From Phyto melanocephala (lineage: Eukaryota; Arthropoda; Insecta; Diptera; Rhinophoridae), in the NCBI GenBank assembly GCA_941918925.1, contig OW799234.1, positions 61,298,968 through 61,362,967 on the forward strand: a DNA stretch of 64,000 nucleotides, read 5' to 3'. Of the stretch, positions 36,804 through 49,823 are shown one piece after another (within the stretch, counting starts at the first letter, position 1; each line of letters starts with the position of its first letter). The notes beneath the pieces were generated by a model. That model did no database searches and was not told where the DNA came from. It saw only the letters and a list, made by a program, of their open reading frames with translations. Both the position numbers and the translations under genes were made by a program.

Positions 36804-37702
36804 ATAAAAAAAAATAAATATTGCTTTCGAAAAAAGTTTAGAGACAAAGTGTCTGTTAAGTCTTTTCTCGATCTCAGTCCTTACTAGAATATAACAACAT
36901 TTTTCCTTTGCTTGTAGACTGGATATAGCCGACGTTGTTTCATAGTCTTTTGTAAAAATATTTTTAAAGCGGATTTTGCCATTGAATGTTTTTTCTTTTT
37001 ATAATTTTTAACTCGTTGTTCCATTTTCTTCTGACTCAAAGCAAGGTTTTTAAATCTCTTAAAGATTTTCTGCGATTACCGATAGACTTATGTTTGGTAT
37101 TAAAGTCCATTATATATAAAAATGGTGATGGTGCTGCTATATTAATAAAGTAAGTCAGATCCAGAGTTCATGAGCAGCAAAACGTTATAAATTTCAGTTA
37201 TAAGTTATATAATAGGTCATCTTTCTTGCCTTTGTCGCAGGTCTGTAGTGTCTCCTTTTCTTAGTCGGTCATGGGCACTATTATTTAGTGTAGTGCAAGA
37301 TTCTGGATTTAGGTGGCATTAAAGCTTGTTCAAATGCATTTCCGCCTGTTTCAAGATTTTTCAGTTTTCGGTTATTTTTAGTTTTCAGTTATTGCTTAAC
37401 GTACGTTGAGATTTCTATTTGCATGTAAATTTTTTTTATATAACAGGAGGCTCCAGTGATCACTCGTAATATTTTATTTGGACGCCTTTGTACTTATGCA
37501 AGATATGACGCAAAGTTTGTACCCTATGACTGACTTCAATAACACCATTTAGGTTTAAAAATTGAGTATGGCATTATAAGTTCGCAATCTTATCAATGAG
37601 ACAGTTCCCTTTAAGTTTTTCCATTAATTCAAATATTACTTTTCCAAACATTTGTAATTTTTTTTTATTTAATGGTCTATTTGATAGTCAGTTTTCTTTA
37701 AT
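36804..37702. other. AT-rich non-coding DNA, nothing recognised
   Basis: A minus-strand frame of about 57 codons near 36882-37054 is Lys-rich with no motif. A phrase 'aacaggaggctc' near 37445 echoes 'cacaggaggctc' near 35867. No gene. Confidence 0.4.
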
Positions 37703-38276
37703 TTTATACCCTTCACAGGGAGTTTATAAGTTTGTCATTTTGTTTGTGGTTTCTATATTCTATACCCTATAAATTATATATTTTCTGAATCCTTATTGCA
37801 TATAATAATATAATAATTATAGAGGAATTAATTTAGTTACGTCTGTTTCTCTGTGTTTATTAAAATCAATTATCGGAACCATCCACATATACTTCAGACT
37901 CTCGTGCTATTTGTTCATGGGATAAACTTGCGAGAATTTTGTTATTGGAAATCAGATGTGTGGGCAAATTGCGAGCTGAGATAGGAGCGAAAGAACGTGA
38001 TGGCCTAAGTTTTTTACCTTAATATCTTAAAGTCAGATTTTGCAGCTCGTTCTTGCAAAGTTTGTTACATATGTACAAAATATGTACATTTGCAGCATAT
38101 GTAGAAAATATTTCAATCACCGGCAAAGATATCGGCAAAAAAATTTAAAAAAAATGTAGATCAAAAGTTCAAGTTTGTGCCATTTTTTTCAGACATTCAG
38201 ATCATTGCATAATTATATAAATTGTGTGGGGAGTATATAAGATTCCGCGCTGCCAAAAATACCGCTATTACTTGTT
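37703..38276 (-). repeat. Family B dispersed repeat, near full length
   Basis: Starts (3' end) 'tatacccttcacagggagtttataagtttgtcatttt' and ends (5' end, reverse-complemented) AACAAGTAATAGCGGTATT with a decayed hairpin. It lacks the long A/T tract of other copies. Diverged and non-coding. Confidence 0.7.
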
Positions 38277-40135
38277 AAAATCCTTTCATATTTTTAACAC
38301 GCTCAGCTTTAAAGTTTTTCTTCACGCACTGTAACGAAACAAGATTTCCACAAAATATGTTTGTACATTTTGCGACATTTTGCTTGTCCATGAGTTTGTT
38401 ATATTTAATATAATTTTAATCACTTCGGGTGTGACAATTACTGATAGCTTTGGCAGCTTCTTACTAGTCTTGACGACTTACTAATAAGTTAATGTTAAAA
38501 CTGTGTAACAAACTAATATCTTTGTTTTTACAGAAACACTTTTAGTGGAGAAATCAAGCATATATTTTTGGTGTTTTTCTATCATTATTTAGGTTCAGAA
38601 TTTCAGTCATGTCTATGCTTGTACACTCATTGACGTTTATATTGTCACACAGATTGAAGCAATATAAACTGTATTATGCCAAAGATGTTTTTATATGACA
38701 TTCTACAGACGATAAATAAGTGAGGTTGAAGGTTGAATAAAAACAAGCATTAACACTATCTGTACTAGAGTTGGTTGAGGGTTTTGGATGACAACTTAAA
38801 GCAATTTTAAATTGGTTTATTTAACGAAAAAGATGTAATTTATTTAATCAGAATCTGTTGGGTTTAAGAACTTAATTAATACAATAAGTGTTTTTTAAAT
38901 ATAAAAGAGTAATATTAATAATATTTCGCGTAATCAGTGTTAACGTTTAGTGCAAACATGTTTGTGCAAACGTGTTTGTGCAACATTTGTATTAGAAATA
39001 ATGATGCCTTAAAGTCGTTTTAATGATGAATATTGTAGAATTTTTTATGAAGACACAATCAAACTTATAAACAAAATACAAATCAAATGTATTTAATAAT
39101 GAGCACCTGGGAAATCAGTTGTGCAACAAAAACGTCAACAAAGACGTAACAAATAATAAAAAAAACTATACAGACACAAGCATACAAATAAAAAGAACAC
39201 ACACTAAAAAGATTTTATACTTTCTATCATCAAATGTTAGTTAATTCTTTTTTATTTCAATTCCCTTCCCTCCTTTTTTTTTGCTTAATGTGTTGCTCAT
39301 TCGTTTGTCAGTTTGTACCAATAGATAAGTGGTTGTGTGGTTGCGTGGTTGCGGGGAAGCAGGGATGTTGGTATGTATGTGACTTTTGCCGTCTGTTATA
39401 TTTTGTGAAATGTTTTGCTATTTTCAATTCCTGCTCATTTATAGTACGAGAGTAGGTACAGGTGTGTGTATGTGTGCATGTGTTTGAAAACAGGTAGTTG
39501 CATCTGTAGAGAGAACAATAATAATTGTTCAACATGAACATGAACTTTTCGATAATCAAGGTTTCTACTTTTTTTTTTTGCCATTTTGCTTGTTGTTATG
39601 TCTGTCTGTATGTGATTTGAATAGTTTTGTATGTGCTATGGTGTTTACCTTAAGTTTTGCTAAACTGGCATTGAATTTTTTTTTTACACTCAGAATGTAA
39701 GCAGGCACACACACTCTTTCTTTAGTACAAGCACAAGTACACGTTTCTTTTTTTTTTGTATTTGTGTACACAGATGCTTAAAAATAATTTGAAAAAATTA
39801 TAATGTAATAAATAGTTTATGTTTAAGTTCAAATGTACGAATTAATTTTTTGTTTTGAAGGCATACTTTTCAGCATATAAGTTATTACGACTTATTGAAA
39901 CTTTTCACTTGCAGAATATTTGAATTAAAAAATTTTAAATCTTTTTTAGAGAATAAGGAAAAGTTATTAGGAAATCAATGAAACAACGAACTTTTCGTCA
40001 ATGATTTAAAATTTAATTTGCAAGAACTTATTTTTAGCTTAGAATTGTTTTTACTATAAAATTCTACTCATTGTCATACGAATAATATTTTATTTAAAGA
40101 TTTTTTAATAAAAACAACAAAAACTGATATTTCTT
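38277..40135. other. AT-rich non-coding DNA, nothing recognised
   Basis: A short 16-bp tandem ('caaacatgtttgtg' / 'caaacgtgtttgtg') lies near 38951-38985. Frames at 39234-39771 are low complexity on both strands. Confidence 0.5.
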
Positions 40136-40225
40136 TATACCCTTCACTTGCGGTGCCAAGGTAAAGTCATAGTAATATTCGTTACCTTTAATATTTCTGC
40201 AATAAGAAATCATAAATTATAAATA
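40136..40225 (-). repeat. Family B 3' end fragment
   Basis: 'ttatacccttcacttgcggtgccaagg' is the 3' hairpin end of family B in minus orientation. It breaks off before the mariner remnant, which may have truncated it. Confidence 0.5.
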
Positions 40226-40328
40226 CTTTGAATAATAAAGCGTGATTTTTCAAGAGCTATAGGAAAGTTAAAATAAAACACATTAAATTCAGAAAAATTC
40301 ATAAAATCTTTATTTGAATCGATATAAT

Positions 40329-41053
40329 TTAATGTTTGAAGATTATTTCATGCAAATGTTGACCGTGACTGCGCCTCAAATGGTCCATCCGCTTGGTCTA
40401 ATTTTGGCATTCTCTTTCCAATATTTCGGCCGGTATCTCATAAATAAATGCTTCAATGTTGTCTTCCAATGCGTTATTTGAAGCGGGCATACGTGTACAG
40501 ACATGAGCTTTAACAAAGCCCCACAAAAAATAGTCTTAAGGCTTTAAATCGCACGATCTAGGCGACCAATTGACCGGTCCCGAACGTAAAATAAAATGTT
40601 CACCGAACTCGCCTCTCAATAAGTCCATTATTAAGCGTGCTGTGTGGCATGCGGCACCGTCTTGTTGAAACCACATGTCATGCAGGTCAAGCTCTTGCAT
40701 TTTGGGCAAAAAAAAGTTGGATATCATCTCTCGGTAGCGCTCACCATTCACACTTACGTTACAATTCGCATCGTCTTTGAAAAAGTACCGTCCAATGATG
40801 TCACCAGCTTATAAACCGCACCAAACTGTGACTTTTTCTTGATGCATTGGTAGCTCTTAGAATGCTTCTGGCTGATCTTCACTCCAAAATCGACAATTCT
40901 GTTTATTAACGTACCCATTGAGCAAAAAATGAGCTTCGTCGGTGAAAACAATTTTTCGATAAGAAACGCGCGATTAACTTTCTTGACAGAGCACGCATTT
41001 TGATAATAAAATGAAATAATTTGCAAGAGTTGTTCGTTTGTAAGACGATTCAT
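40329..41053 (-). pseudogene. Mariner-superfamily transposase, DD41D type, deleted
   Basis: The minus-strand start is ATG at 41051-41053 (MNRLTNEQLLQIISFYYQ, the helix-turn-helix start). After about 30 residues an internal deletion jumps to the catalytic domain: VFTDEAHFLLNGYVNKQN (first Asp), NGERYREMISNFFLPKMQEL, FQQDGAACHTARL (second Asp), then PRSCDLKP, a TAA stop, and DYFLWGFVKAHV (third Asp, near 40529). Counting the stop as one codon, 41 residues separate Asp 2 and Asp 3, as in rosa-type DD41D transposases. The frame runs on to HLHEIIFKH and a stop at 40329-40331. The deletion, stops and a frameshift near 40752 make it inactive. Flanking sequence from 40240 may be its left end, but I could not match terminal repeats. 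Confidence 0.85.
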
Positions 41054-41404
41054 GGTTAAATTATAGACCAAACTGAAGATGTTTGACAGTGAAACAAAAC
41101 ACGAAACGTACGTCTGCCAAAAAGAGAATAGCTAAAAAAAGGAATTCGGTTGAACAATTTTTGTCTGCCAATCTGTAAGAATTAACTTCTGGAATAAGCT
41201 GCCTTTTGAAAATATTAAAAAAATTAATCGCAATCCTTTCATATGTTACTGAGATATGATAAAATCAGCATGAGTGTTTCGGTTTTTTCTATTGTTTAAA
41301 GAAAAAATTAATATATTTCATATATACTTCTTAGTATTGGTATTAAATCAAAAGAACTTGAGTGGTATTAAGAATACATTATCTCTCTATCTGTCCGTGT
41401 GTTA

Positions 41405-41860
41405 TCTATAGTATATAAAACCGCAAAGCCGATCAGACTCAAATTTTGACAAGCTATTGTATTTAAATAGACATTCCAGGGAGTTTTTATAAGTGGTAAA
41501 AAGTGGGCAGGGCTTCGCCCATAAAAAATATGTTATTATTTTTAGTTACGACACTTGACCAATTTTTCTGAAACTTTGCACACATATTGAACGCTCACGA
41601 CTATATAATTTGTGATTAGAAAAGTGGATAGGGTCATGCCTATAAAAAAATTATAATTTTGAGGTACTTGCACTGGACTGATTTTACTAAATCTTTGCAC
41701 ACATATTGAGTTGTCATGACTATACAGTTTCGTGATTAGGACAGTGCCTCGCCTATAAAAGAGTTATAATTTTAAGATTCTTGCACTTGATATTCAATTG
41801 AAATTCAGAATGACTTTTTATCCATTAAGGAGCCTGGCAACGCGCACTGGTCTTGGCTAG
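41405..41860 (+). mobile_element. Helitron-like non-autonomous element, 456 bp
   Basis: Starts TCTATAGTATATAAAAC after an A, ends 'gcaacgcgcactggtcttgg' CTAG followed by T. The 3' hairpin is degenerate relative to the copies at 13741 and 59563 but aligns with them. The interior has about three ~120-bp units ('cttgcact.ga..gattttctgaaa.tttgcacacatattga', 'gtgggcagggc..cgcccat'). Non-coding. Confidence 0.7.
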
Positions 41861-42946
41861 TAATATATAAGAGTTAAATTCTATGATGAAAATCTAGTAC
41901 CCTTCAACCTCCTTAATATTGATATCAAATATAATGGCCTGAAGGGGAAAATAAAATAATCTACCTTAAAGATCTAAAATGGCGTCAAAAACGAGACGGT
42001 GGATAATCATTTTCTAAATTTAATTCATTTTGTTATCCAATTTAAGGGCTTGACCATAATACACTTAGTTTTATAAAAATACAAAATCAAAGTTGGCTTC
42101 GATAATAAAGAAAATTAGAGAACAAATCTTAATAGTAAATATAGTCTATGCTACGAAGAGATCACTATACCTACTCACAAAATTGTAAACATTGTAACCA
42201 GATTCGGCTCTCGTTTGTTCTTTTTTTATTATAAAAAAAAAATAACAAACAATAACAAAGTTATATAAGGCAAAATATATGAAATTTTGATGTTAACAAA
42301 ATTTCATCCCTTTGGGTTATTTGGTAAAAGGATATTTGAAATTAAATGTTAGCTAAACACCTAATGATAATTAAGGCATTTAAAAATCGAAGTTGCCATT
42401 CGAAAAATGTTCATACAAATTGAGCTAATTTGATAGGTATCTGATAGTATATACACGCAAAGAAAAACTATGCTTATGATAATATCACGAAGGTTATATT
42501 TTGTTATATAACGCAGTATTTGGTTGTCGCAAACAAGCAATTATTACTTTTATTTTATTATATATTTTACCACGATAATCAAGCGTTTGTTTGAATTTTA
42601 TCGTTTTATATTAATTTTTCGTAAAAGCTTCAATATTTTTGTTCTACAAAAACAGCATGATGTACAAAATTATTTGGACAAAATAGCGTGATGTCTTCAC
42701 AAAATTAACTTTATATTCAAAAGCATTTGAATCTACTAATAATGTTTGAATAACAGACTAAACAACAGTAGGATTGATTTCAAAGTAATCAAGCTATGAT
42801 TTTTTTTAATAATATTTTTGTCTCAACTGTCCTTGTTCGTGCAGTATAAATTTGCATTATTTTGGAAGCAAGAGTTGTCAAAAAATATATAAGAATTAAA
42901 AAAAAAAATTAGAAAAAAATTAAACATAAATTTTTCATTACAATAC

Positions 42947-42983
<37 letters not shown>

Positions 42984-43493
42984 GTTAAAGGATTTATAAG
43001 GGTTCGCTTTAAAAAACTAATTTAAGGCGCTATCGACTGCGCTTGTATTCTACTAATTAGTATTAAACTTCACAATTTATAACACTACATATACAAATCG
43101 TTCACACGACTTTGTGTCTCATCAAAATTGTTACAATGAATTTATTACATTAAAATTATTACAAACAATTTATTTTATTTCAACACAACAAAATTTCTTT
43201 TAACTTATTAAAATGAATTTATTTTAATTTGACACGACAAAATAAATTTTGATTCAACACAACTAAATGAATTCAACTATCCACGAACTATCCGTAGCCA
43301 AGACTGTCCAAACATTCTCTCTGCCAAAATTTTTTAGCCTCGCTGCTTTTACTGCTGCTTTGCACTCAATCGTTGAAACCATTATATGTTTTAACCACAA
43401 TCATATAATTCTATCATAGTATGTTGGCTTGAGATTAAGATAGACATGTTTTGTCTTTTCGTGTAAACATACATATTTTTTTTAACATAACAT
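41861..43493. other. AT-rich DNA with family-E fragment and AAT microsatellite
   Basis: Family-E-like sequence at about 41880-42120. An AAT/ATA run of about 11 units lies at 42945-42979. Diverged local repeats of 'caacacaac..aa' and 'aatgaatttatt' occur near 43130-43280. No gene. Confidence 0.5.
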
Positions 43494-43895
43494 CGCAGCA
43501 AAAAAATCTATGACAAAAAAGTGATTTTGCAGGGGTTCAACTGGTGACGAAGTGATTAAATTTAGGTGATAACACTAATGAATTTAACATTAGCGTGTCA
43601 TTGGAGATCATGCGTTTACAGGAATACATTAACGAACTGCACTCCATTCTAAGTACATATTTAGAACTCATGCATATTTGATGAGAATCATCGGATGTTT
43701 CATGAGTTGAATTTGTTTGTTTACATGAATTCTTTAAGATATTTTGCATGATGTTGCATTCATTTTAAAGCACATCATTTATGACAAATTATTTTGCAGT
43801 TAAGAAGTCATTTAGAATTAATGCTTTTACACAATTGATTTAGAAGTCTTGTAAATGTAATTCGCTTTGCATTTCTTCTAATTTTTTTTGCTGGG
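43494..43895. mobile_element. MITE-like element, 402 bp, ends CCCAGCAAAAAAA
   Basis: The left end is CGCAGCAAAAAAAT; the right end, reverse-complemented, is CCCAGCAAAAAAAATT (12 of the first 13 bases match). The right flank 'atataattgt' closely matches the flank of the element ending at 56640 ('ttataattgt'). AAGTCAT/ATGACTT motifs recur in the subterminal part. No target duplication is certain. The short minus frame inside has no motif. Confidence 0.5.
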
Positions 43896-46526
43896 ATATA
43901 ATTGTCATTAAAGTATATTTAGCTGGTGTCCGCTAAAGTATGAGGATTATTTGATGGTATTAAAATTATATTGCTCATACGCCTACTCTCCTTGATTTAT
44001 GTAAAATTTCTGTGTTGTTCTTTAGCATTTCCTATAGTTTTATTTGCTCTTTTTTAAACACATTCTTACTGCAGTGTATGTATGCCACATACTTAAAAAC
44101 GTTTAATTTCACTTAAAGTAAATTAACATCCAAACATCAAGAGTTATGTGACTATTAAATAAGAAATAACATTAACCACCTTACAAAAAATTTACAAAAA
44201 TACTCCAGCATTTATGTAAATAAAATATATATTAAAAAACAAAAAATTTATACCCAACGTAACATATAGAAAACAATGAAAATACCATACAAAAGTCTAT
44301 AAAAACCTATAGAGATAAAGTATATAAAATGTAAAGAAAATAAAAAAAGTGCTTTAAGGCAAGTTTAAGAAATGCAAATTGAACCTTGCACAACACACAC
44401 AAAAACACACTAAGAGAGATAAAACAAATAAAACAAACACGAATAATAATGTTAAAAACTAATAATAGACTTTTTAAAGAGAACTTCTGTGAATAATATA
44501 CAATACAAAATGTATTATAAGTCTAATGTGGTCAGAGAAAATTTACTGGAATATTAACAGTTGAAAATTGTTTTTTTAGTAGAGAAATAATTGAAATTTT
44601 TTTTGAAATTAAAGGAACTAAATAAAATATATTTATTGTCTTCTTAATTGAAGATATGTTGTTGTAAAGCAAAATTCTATTATATTTTATAAAAAGCATA
44701 AAATTTTCGAAAATGTCTTGTAGGATTTTGCTTAACCAGGGAACTATTTAAAAAAAAAAAAAAAACAAATAACAATAAGAAAAAAATTTCAAAAAGGAAG
44801 TTTGTTAACACTTTTTAAAAAATTAAAAATGTTTTCCATTGTAAAAAGCTAGAGACTCGACTGGCTTGTATATGATATTTACATCAAAAGGTACCAGTGA
44901 AAATATCATATAGAATTTTTAAAAATATGTGCAAATGGAGATGTTTAATATACTTAAAAATATTGTGTATTTGTATTGGGCATGCCACGCCTTATTTACT
45001 CATTCATTTTTTAGTCCAGTCTTATTATGGTAGTAACATATACAACTTAAAAAAGGAATCAGCGAAATCCAGCCATTCTTAATTGAAGCTCTTGCAAACA
45101 AGCAGTAATCGCGTATACAATTTGTACTCGGAAAACTACGCACATTTTTTATTTTTTTTAGAAATGTTGTTTTTGTTATTACATTATACACACCAAAAAA
45201 AAAAACATAATTGTAGTAATCATAATCGAATAACCTTATAATAATATTACTAAAAATACTATGAATTATCTTCACCCATTTTAGAGGCGAAGTGTTGTTG
45301 TTTGCTCTTTGTTTCTAGTTTTAAATGCCTTTGAACATAATGTTATTTTTGTAAAGACATCATACTATTTTTGTCAATATAATTTTTTAAATCATATTAT
45401 TTTTAAAGGACAAATATATCAAAGTAAATGATACATTTACAACAAACCCTTCATTGTTGTGGCAAAAAAAAAAATTATAAAACAACATAAAAATAGCAAA
45501 ATATTACGATAACAAACTTTTGTTACAGAGAATATAATATGAGTATCGTGTTCATGTCGCAAACATAGTTTTCTATGCATCCATGCAAGTATGATCCTGT
45601 TGTTTTTTGATATGTGTACCTTTAGGTATCAATTGTTTAGGCATCTTTCCAGTTATTAACATAACTTAACGCTCTTAGGAGTTACGAACTCCTTTTTGAT
45701 GCGAGTGTATTCCTTGAAATCAGTTTTCCATAAAATCATAGTTTGGCAAACTAACTTTCTTAGTATTGCCTCACCTAGGATAAATAGATTTTTTCACCAT
45801 TTCAATCTGCTAGTACATAGTATCTTCAGTATTACGTAGAGATCAATGCCCTCTTTTACATTATTACAACTGCCAGAAGTCTTAAAATAAAATAATGAGT
45901 AAATACAAAATTTAACCGAAACCATCAAACTTCTAAATGAAGACCATTAGTTCGAACTCTGGTACAGTCAATTTTTATCGCGGTATACTGATTTTTAATT
46001 AAGAGCATTTAACTTTCTCGCCCTGACGTTATGGCTTAATATCTGGCATCAAAAAATGATAAGCATAACACGGATAATCAGGAAAAAAAATTGTTCAAAA
46101 AGACCCCATATCACATAGCAATGATCGGTACCAAAACACAATCGCATGGAAGCATTACTGTGCGCAACTACTTAACTAGTGATGAAAGTCTTATCACTCA
46201 AAGACATCAACATAAATAGATGAAAAAATAAAAAGGATCAACGAAACAGAGGCAAGATGCTTTTTGAAAGCCTTATGCTTCAAAGAAAAGTCAACACAGA
46301 AAAAAATAGTAAATTTTTATTACTTTATTTTTTAAAATAAAGGTCTAATATCAACTACATTAGTTAAGTCAATTTTAAAAATTTTATAACAATCTCAAAT
46401 AAATGTTTTTTGAACACTCAATGGTAGTAATCATAGGCTAGACTTATTTTACGAAATATTTTGCCATAAAAAAACTTACTTTTGTAAAAATGGAATTTAT
46501 AATGTTTCGAATATAAGCCCTCGATA
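43896..46526. other. AT-rich non-coding DNA, nothing recognised
   Basis: Long A- and T-runs. The frames at 44897-45275 on both strands show no family motif. No gene or repeat end recognised. Confidence 0.5.
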
Positions 46527-46902
46527 TATCGTCGGTTTAATATGCAAATCTGCTAAATCCACTTTTTAGTAAATTCATATTGATGCCGTGTGAGAAAGGT
46601 ATGCCTCGTCGACGAATATGTAGTTTTTCTTCAACTTAAGTCTTGAAGTGTGTAAAAACGTTTGATAAGAAAAACGGCTAAATCAATTACATTATTAGTT
46701 CAGTGTTTATTATTAATTCAGTTATTTTATCACAATTAATACGACTTCAATTTTGTAGATACATGAAGAATATCATTAAATAAACCAACTGTATTTTTGG
46801 TTTTTTTCTCCAGCTACAAATATAAAATATAAGAAGTTTTTTGTCTCTCCAGTAAAATTTGCTGAAAGCCAGTAAGCAGGTTTGCATATTAAGCCGACAA
46901 TA
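46527..46902. mobile_element. MITE-like element, 376 bp, TA flanks
   Basis: The left end is TATCGTCGGTTTAATATGCA then AATCTGCT; the right end, reverse-complemented, is TATTGTCGGCTTAATATGCA then AACCTGCT, about 25 of 28 identical. A TA dinucleotide flanks each side (46525-46526, 46903-46904), consistent with a Tc1/mariner-type target, although TA is frequent here. No coding capacity. Confidence 0.7.
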
Positions 46903-46904
46903 TA

Positions 46905-48102
46905 CTATCCCTTTAAAGTAATTCGCTTTTATTTATTTTTTACATAATCTTCAGTATAATGTGTAAAATAATGCTTAAAGCAGGCAAATGCAAATGTTTA
47001 TCTATTCCGAGTCCTTTTTTAAAAATAACAGTTTCTTCATCCTAAAAAGTCATTTAAAAAAAAAATCGGCAAACAAAACGAGCTGAAGTGATTTATTAGC
47101 TTGCTATAAGCACAAAGTCCGAGAATATATGGCCATATATACACACACAGGACTTTATACTATTCGCTGTAGTTTCTACACCAACGAAATACAAATCCTT
47201 TTTGTGAGCGTGTATCCTTGCATACACAGGAACATGCCTGTGAATGTTTTTATATGCAAATATTCAGAAATGAGACAATAGTAAAAAACTAATAGTTTTG
47301 CATATATGTATGTATGCTTTACTAGATTACCAAAAGAGAGCGAGAACAGTGTGACAGTGTGCTCTAAGATAAGAACAAAACTACACTTTTTTGTTGGTAA
47401 TTTAAAATTGCATAATGGCAGCAAGGATGCCAAGATAGGAATTGAAATGAAAATGAAAATTTGTTTACACGAAACAACTGTTACAAATCCAACAGCAGTA
47501 ACAACGACAACAGCAACTTATTGTTCCCAACTAAATGCAGCAAAAGAAATAGAATAACAACAACTAAAAAAAAAATTAAAGATTTTTAGCATTCTTTTGC
47601 ATTGTTTTGAACTTACTAATGTGTTTTGCTGCAGTTATATTTTATTTATATTTTTCTGTATTTTAAATGCAAAAGTGACATTTTGAAAAAAAAATATTTA
47701 AATAAATAATTTTGTCTTTATTTTGCTTTCGAAAATTCAAAGTGTAATTGCGGGCAGAATACAAGCAAACGCCAGTTTAATGTATGCATGACTTAGAGTA
47801 GATGTCAAGTTTAGAAATAGGGCAAAGTTTTTTTTTTTTTTTTAATTTGACAATAAAACAATTTATTTATTTGGATTAGAAAACATTTTGTACATCAATT
47901 ACGATATGTACTTACATTAAAATGTACTTAATATCTGTTAAAGACTTTTCTATTTATTTATAAAAAAATATAATAAATTTAGAATTTATTATGGTTGTAA
48001 GAAGTAAGACCACAATAAAAAATTTTAAACTAATTGTATATAAAAAGCCAAGAATATTAATAATTTTTTATTGAAACGAGATTTAGAAAACGTTCTAAAG
48101 AA
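46905..48102. other. AT-rich non-coding DNA, nothing recognised
   Basis: No gene or repeat end recognised. Frames at 47176-47557 on the two strands overlap and show no motif. Confidence 0.5.
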
Positions 48103-48805
48103 AACAAGTAAGAGTGCTATATTCGGCCGTGCCGAATCTTATATACCCTTCACAACGTGTAGTCATGCAATAACAGTAGTTTGTATCGCCAGGCATCTCA
48201 TATGAAATACGTTCATACATATAAAAAAAAAAAATTAACGTATGTATGTTAAAAAAAAATAAAAAAAAAAAATAAAAAAAAAAAATAAAAAAATTTAAAA
48301 AAAAATTTAAAAAAAAAAAATATATAAAAAAAAATTAAAAAAAAAATTAAAAAAAATAATAAAAATATAAATAATATATTAAATAAAAAATAAAAAAAAA
48401 ATTTTAAAAAAATATATAAAAAAATAAAAAAAAAATTTTTTTGGCTCAGCTGGGATTCGATCCCAAGTTTACTTTAACCAATATACAAGTTTGTATGTAG
48501 TATGTATGTTGTTGTTGTAATGTTGTTTTTGTGAAAAAAAATCGAGGTGGTCGTGGGTTTTTGCTCATATCTCAGTTGTTTATGAACCGATGTTTCTGAT
48601 TTACAATACCGATCTACTCCCAAATATTTCTGATACTTTAATACCTCACCCGGGTCCAAGCGATTTCGGGGGGCTTCAAAAAGTTTATTTCAACATACAC
48701 ACGGACAGACGGACAGACGGACAGACTGACAGAGCTTAATCGACTCCCGTATTCATAAGCTTTGAGAAAATATATACTTTATGGGGTCGGAAATGAAAAT
48801 TAGGT
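48103..48805 (+). repeat. Family B repeat, 5' part (holds empty site for the hAT)
   Basis: 5' end AACAAGTAAGAGTGCTATA, hairpin 'ttcggccgtgccgaa', then 'tatacccttcacaacgtgtagtcatgc', which is the unoccupied version of the site hit by the hAT at 22475-23475. An extreme A/T tract runs 48223-48440, followed by 'tggctcagctgggattcgatccc', an ACGG/ACAG run near 48700-48732, and 'tatggggtcggaaatgaaaatt'. It stops about 60 bases short of the normal 3' hairpin, where an inverted family-A piece begins. Confidence 0.8.
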
Positions 48806-48849
48806 TAGGGTCCCAGAATTTTTCTTAATCTTATACACGCGGCTTATTT

Positions 48850-49823
48850 GGTTTTGAAACTGAGCTTAATTGGAATACTAGGAAGAGAGCTATAGCTCGT
48901 AATGCAAGAGTAGAAAAAAAAACCATGTGCTTCCCACATCGAATAAAATGCAATTGTGTGCAATTGATGTAGAGCAATGAAATTTCCAATGTATATTTCC
49001 TGAGTAAAAGAAATATTTTTCCATGAAAATTTTTAAAATCTTTACATAAGGAAAGGAGTTATAGATTGAAATATACGAAAAATTGTACCGCATAGTGTAT
49101 TTTTCGTTAAAATTTTGCAAGCATTGCTTTTTGGGCAAAGGCTTTGTACTAAAGGAAAATAAATGTGACACGTCCACTTTAACGCCCACCTCCCATATAG
49201 CGCTTTATCTCAATTTCATATATTTTCTCTATAAACAAAGATCTTGGAAGATTAAAGAACTATATTGAAATATCTAAGTTGTATTTATTAGCAGAAACAA
49301 CTTCGACATGTCTACTTTAACGCCCACCTTTCACGTTATCGACTGTTATTGAAATTTAGAAGCTCATATAACCGACAAAATTAGAGGTATGACGATAAAA
49401 TTTCATACATATATCTTCCTAGTCATTGTAATTATTATGCTAGAAAATTTAATGCCTGCCTCTCATATAACGTTTTATCTTAAATTCTTATAATTTCTGT
49501 ATTGACAAAATTATTAGAAGAATAAGGGGCTATATTGAAATATCTAAGTTGTAGTTATTAGCAGAAACTATATTGGCACGCCCATTTTAACGCCTACTGT
49601 CATTAAATGACATTAAATTTACGAAAATATTTTAATAGCATATCAAAGTTATAAAGGCTGGTGCCCTTTACCACCCTTTACAAAGAAAGTGATACATATT
49701 TTAGCATAAAGGGATTATTCCATAGCGATTAACAAAATAATAAATATTTTGCTTTAAAAGTACACAAATTTGGTGGTGGGTATAAAACATTCGGCACAGC
49801 CGAATATAGTTCTCTTACTTGTT
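48850..49823 (-). repeat. Family A repeat, 5' part, inverted against family B
   Basis: Minus-strand 5' end is AACAAGTAAGAGAACTATA plus hairpin 'attcggctgtgccgaat'. The body matches copies 1 and 2 in reverse, including 'cccacctcccatatagcg' and 'taacgcccac' modules. Its 3' third, including the ACGG run, is missing. With the preceding B piece it makes a 1.72-kb unit with 5' ends outward at both sides (see findings). Confidence 0.8.

Noticed and set aside
39308..39771. H/T/C-rich frames near 39308-39771
   Set aside because: Explained by CA/GT-rich low-complexity sequence.
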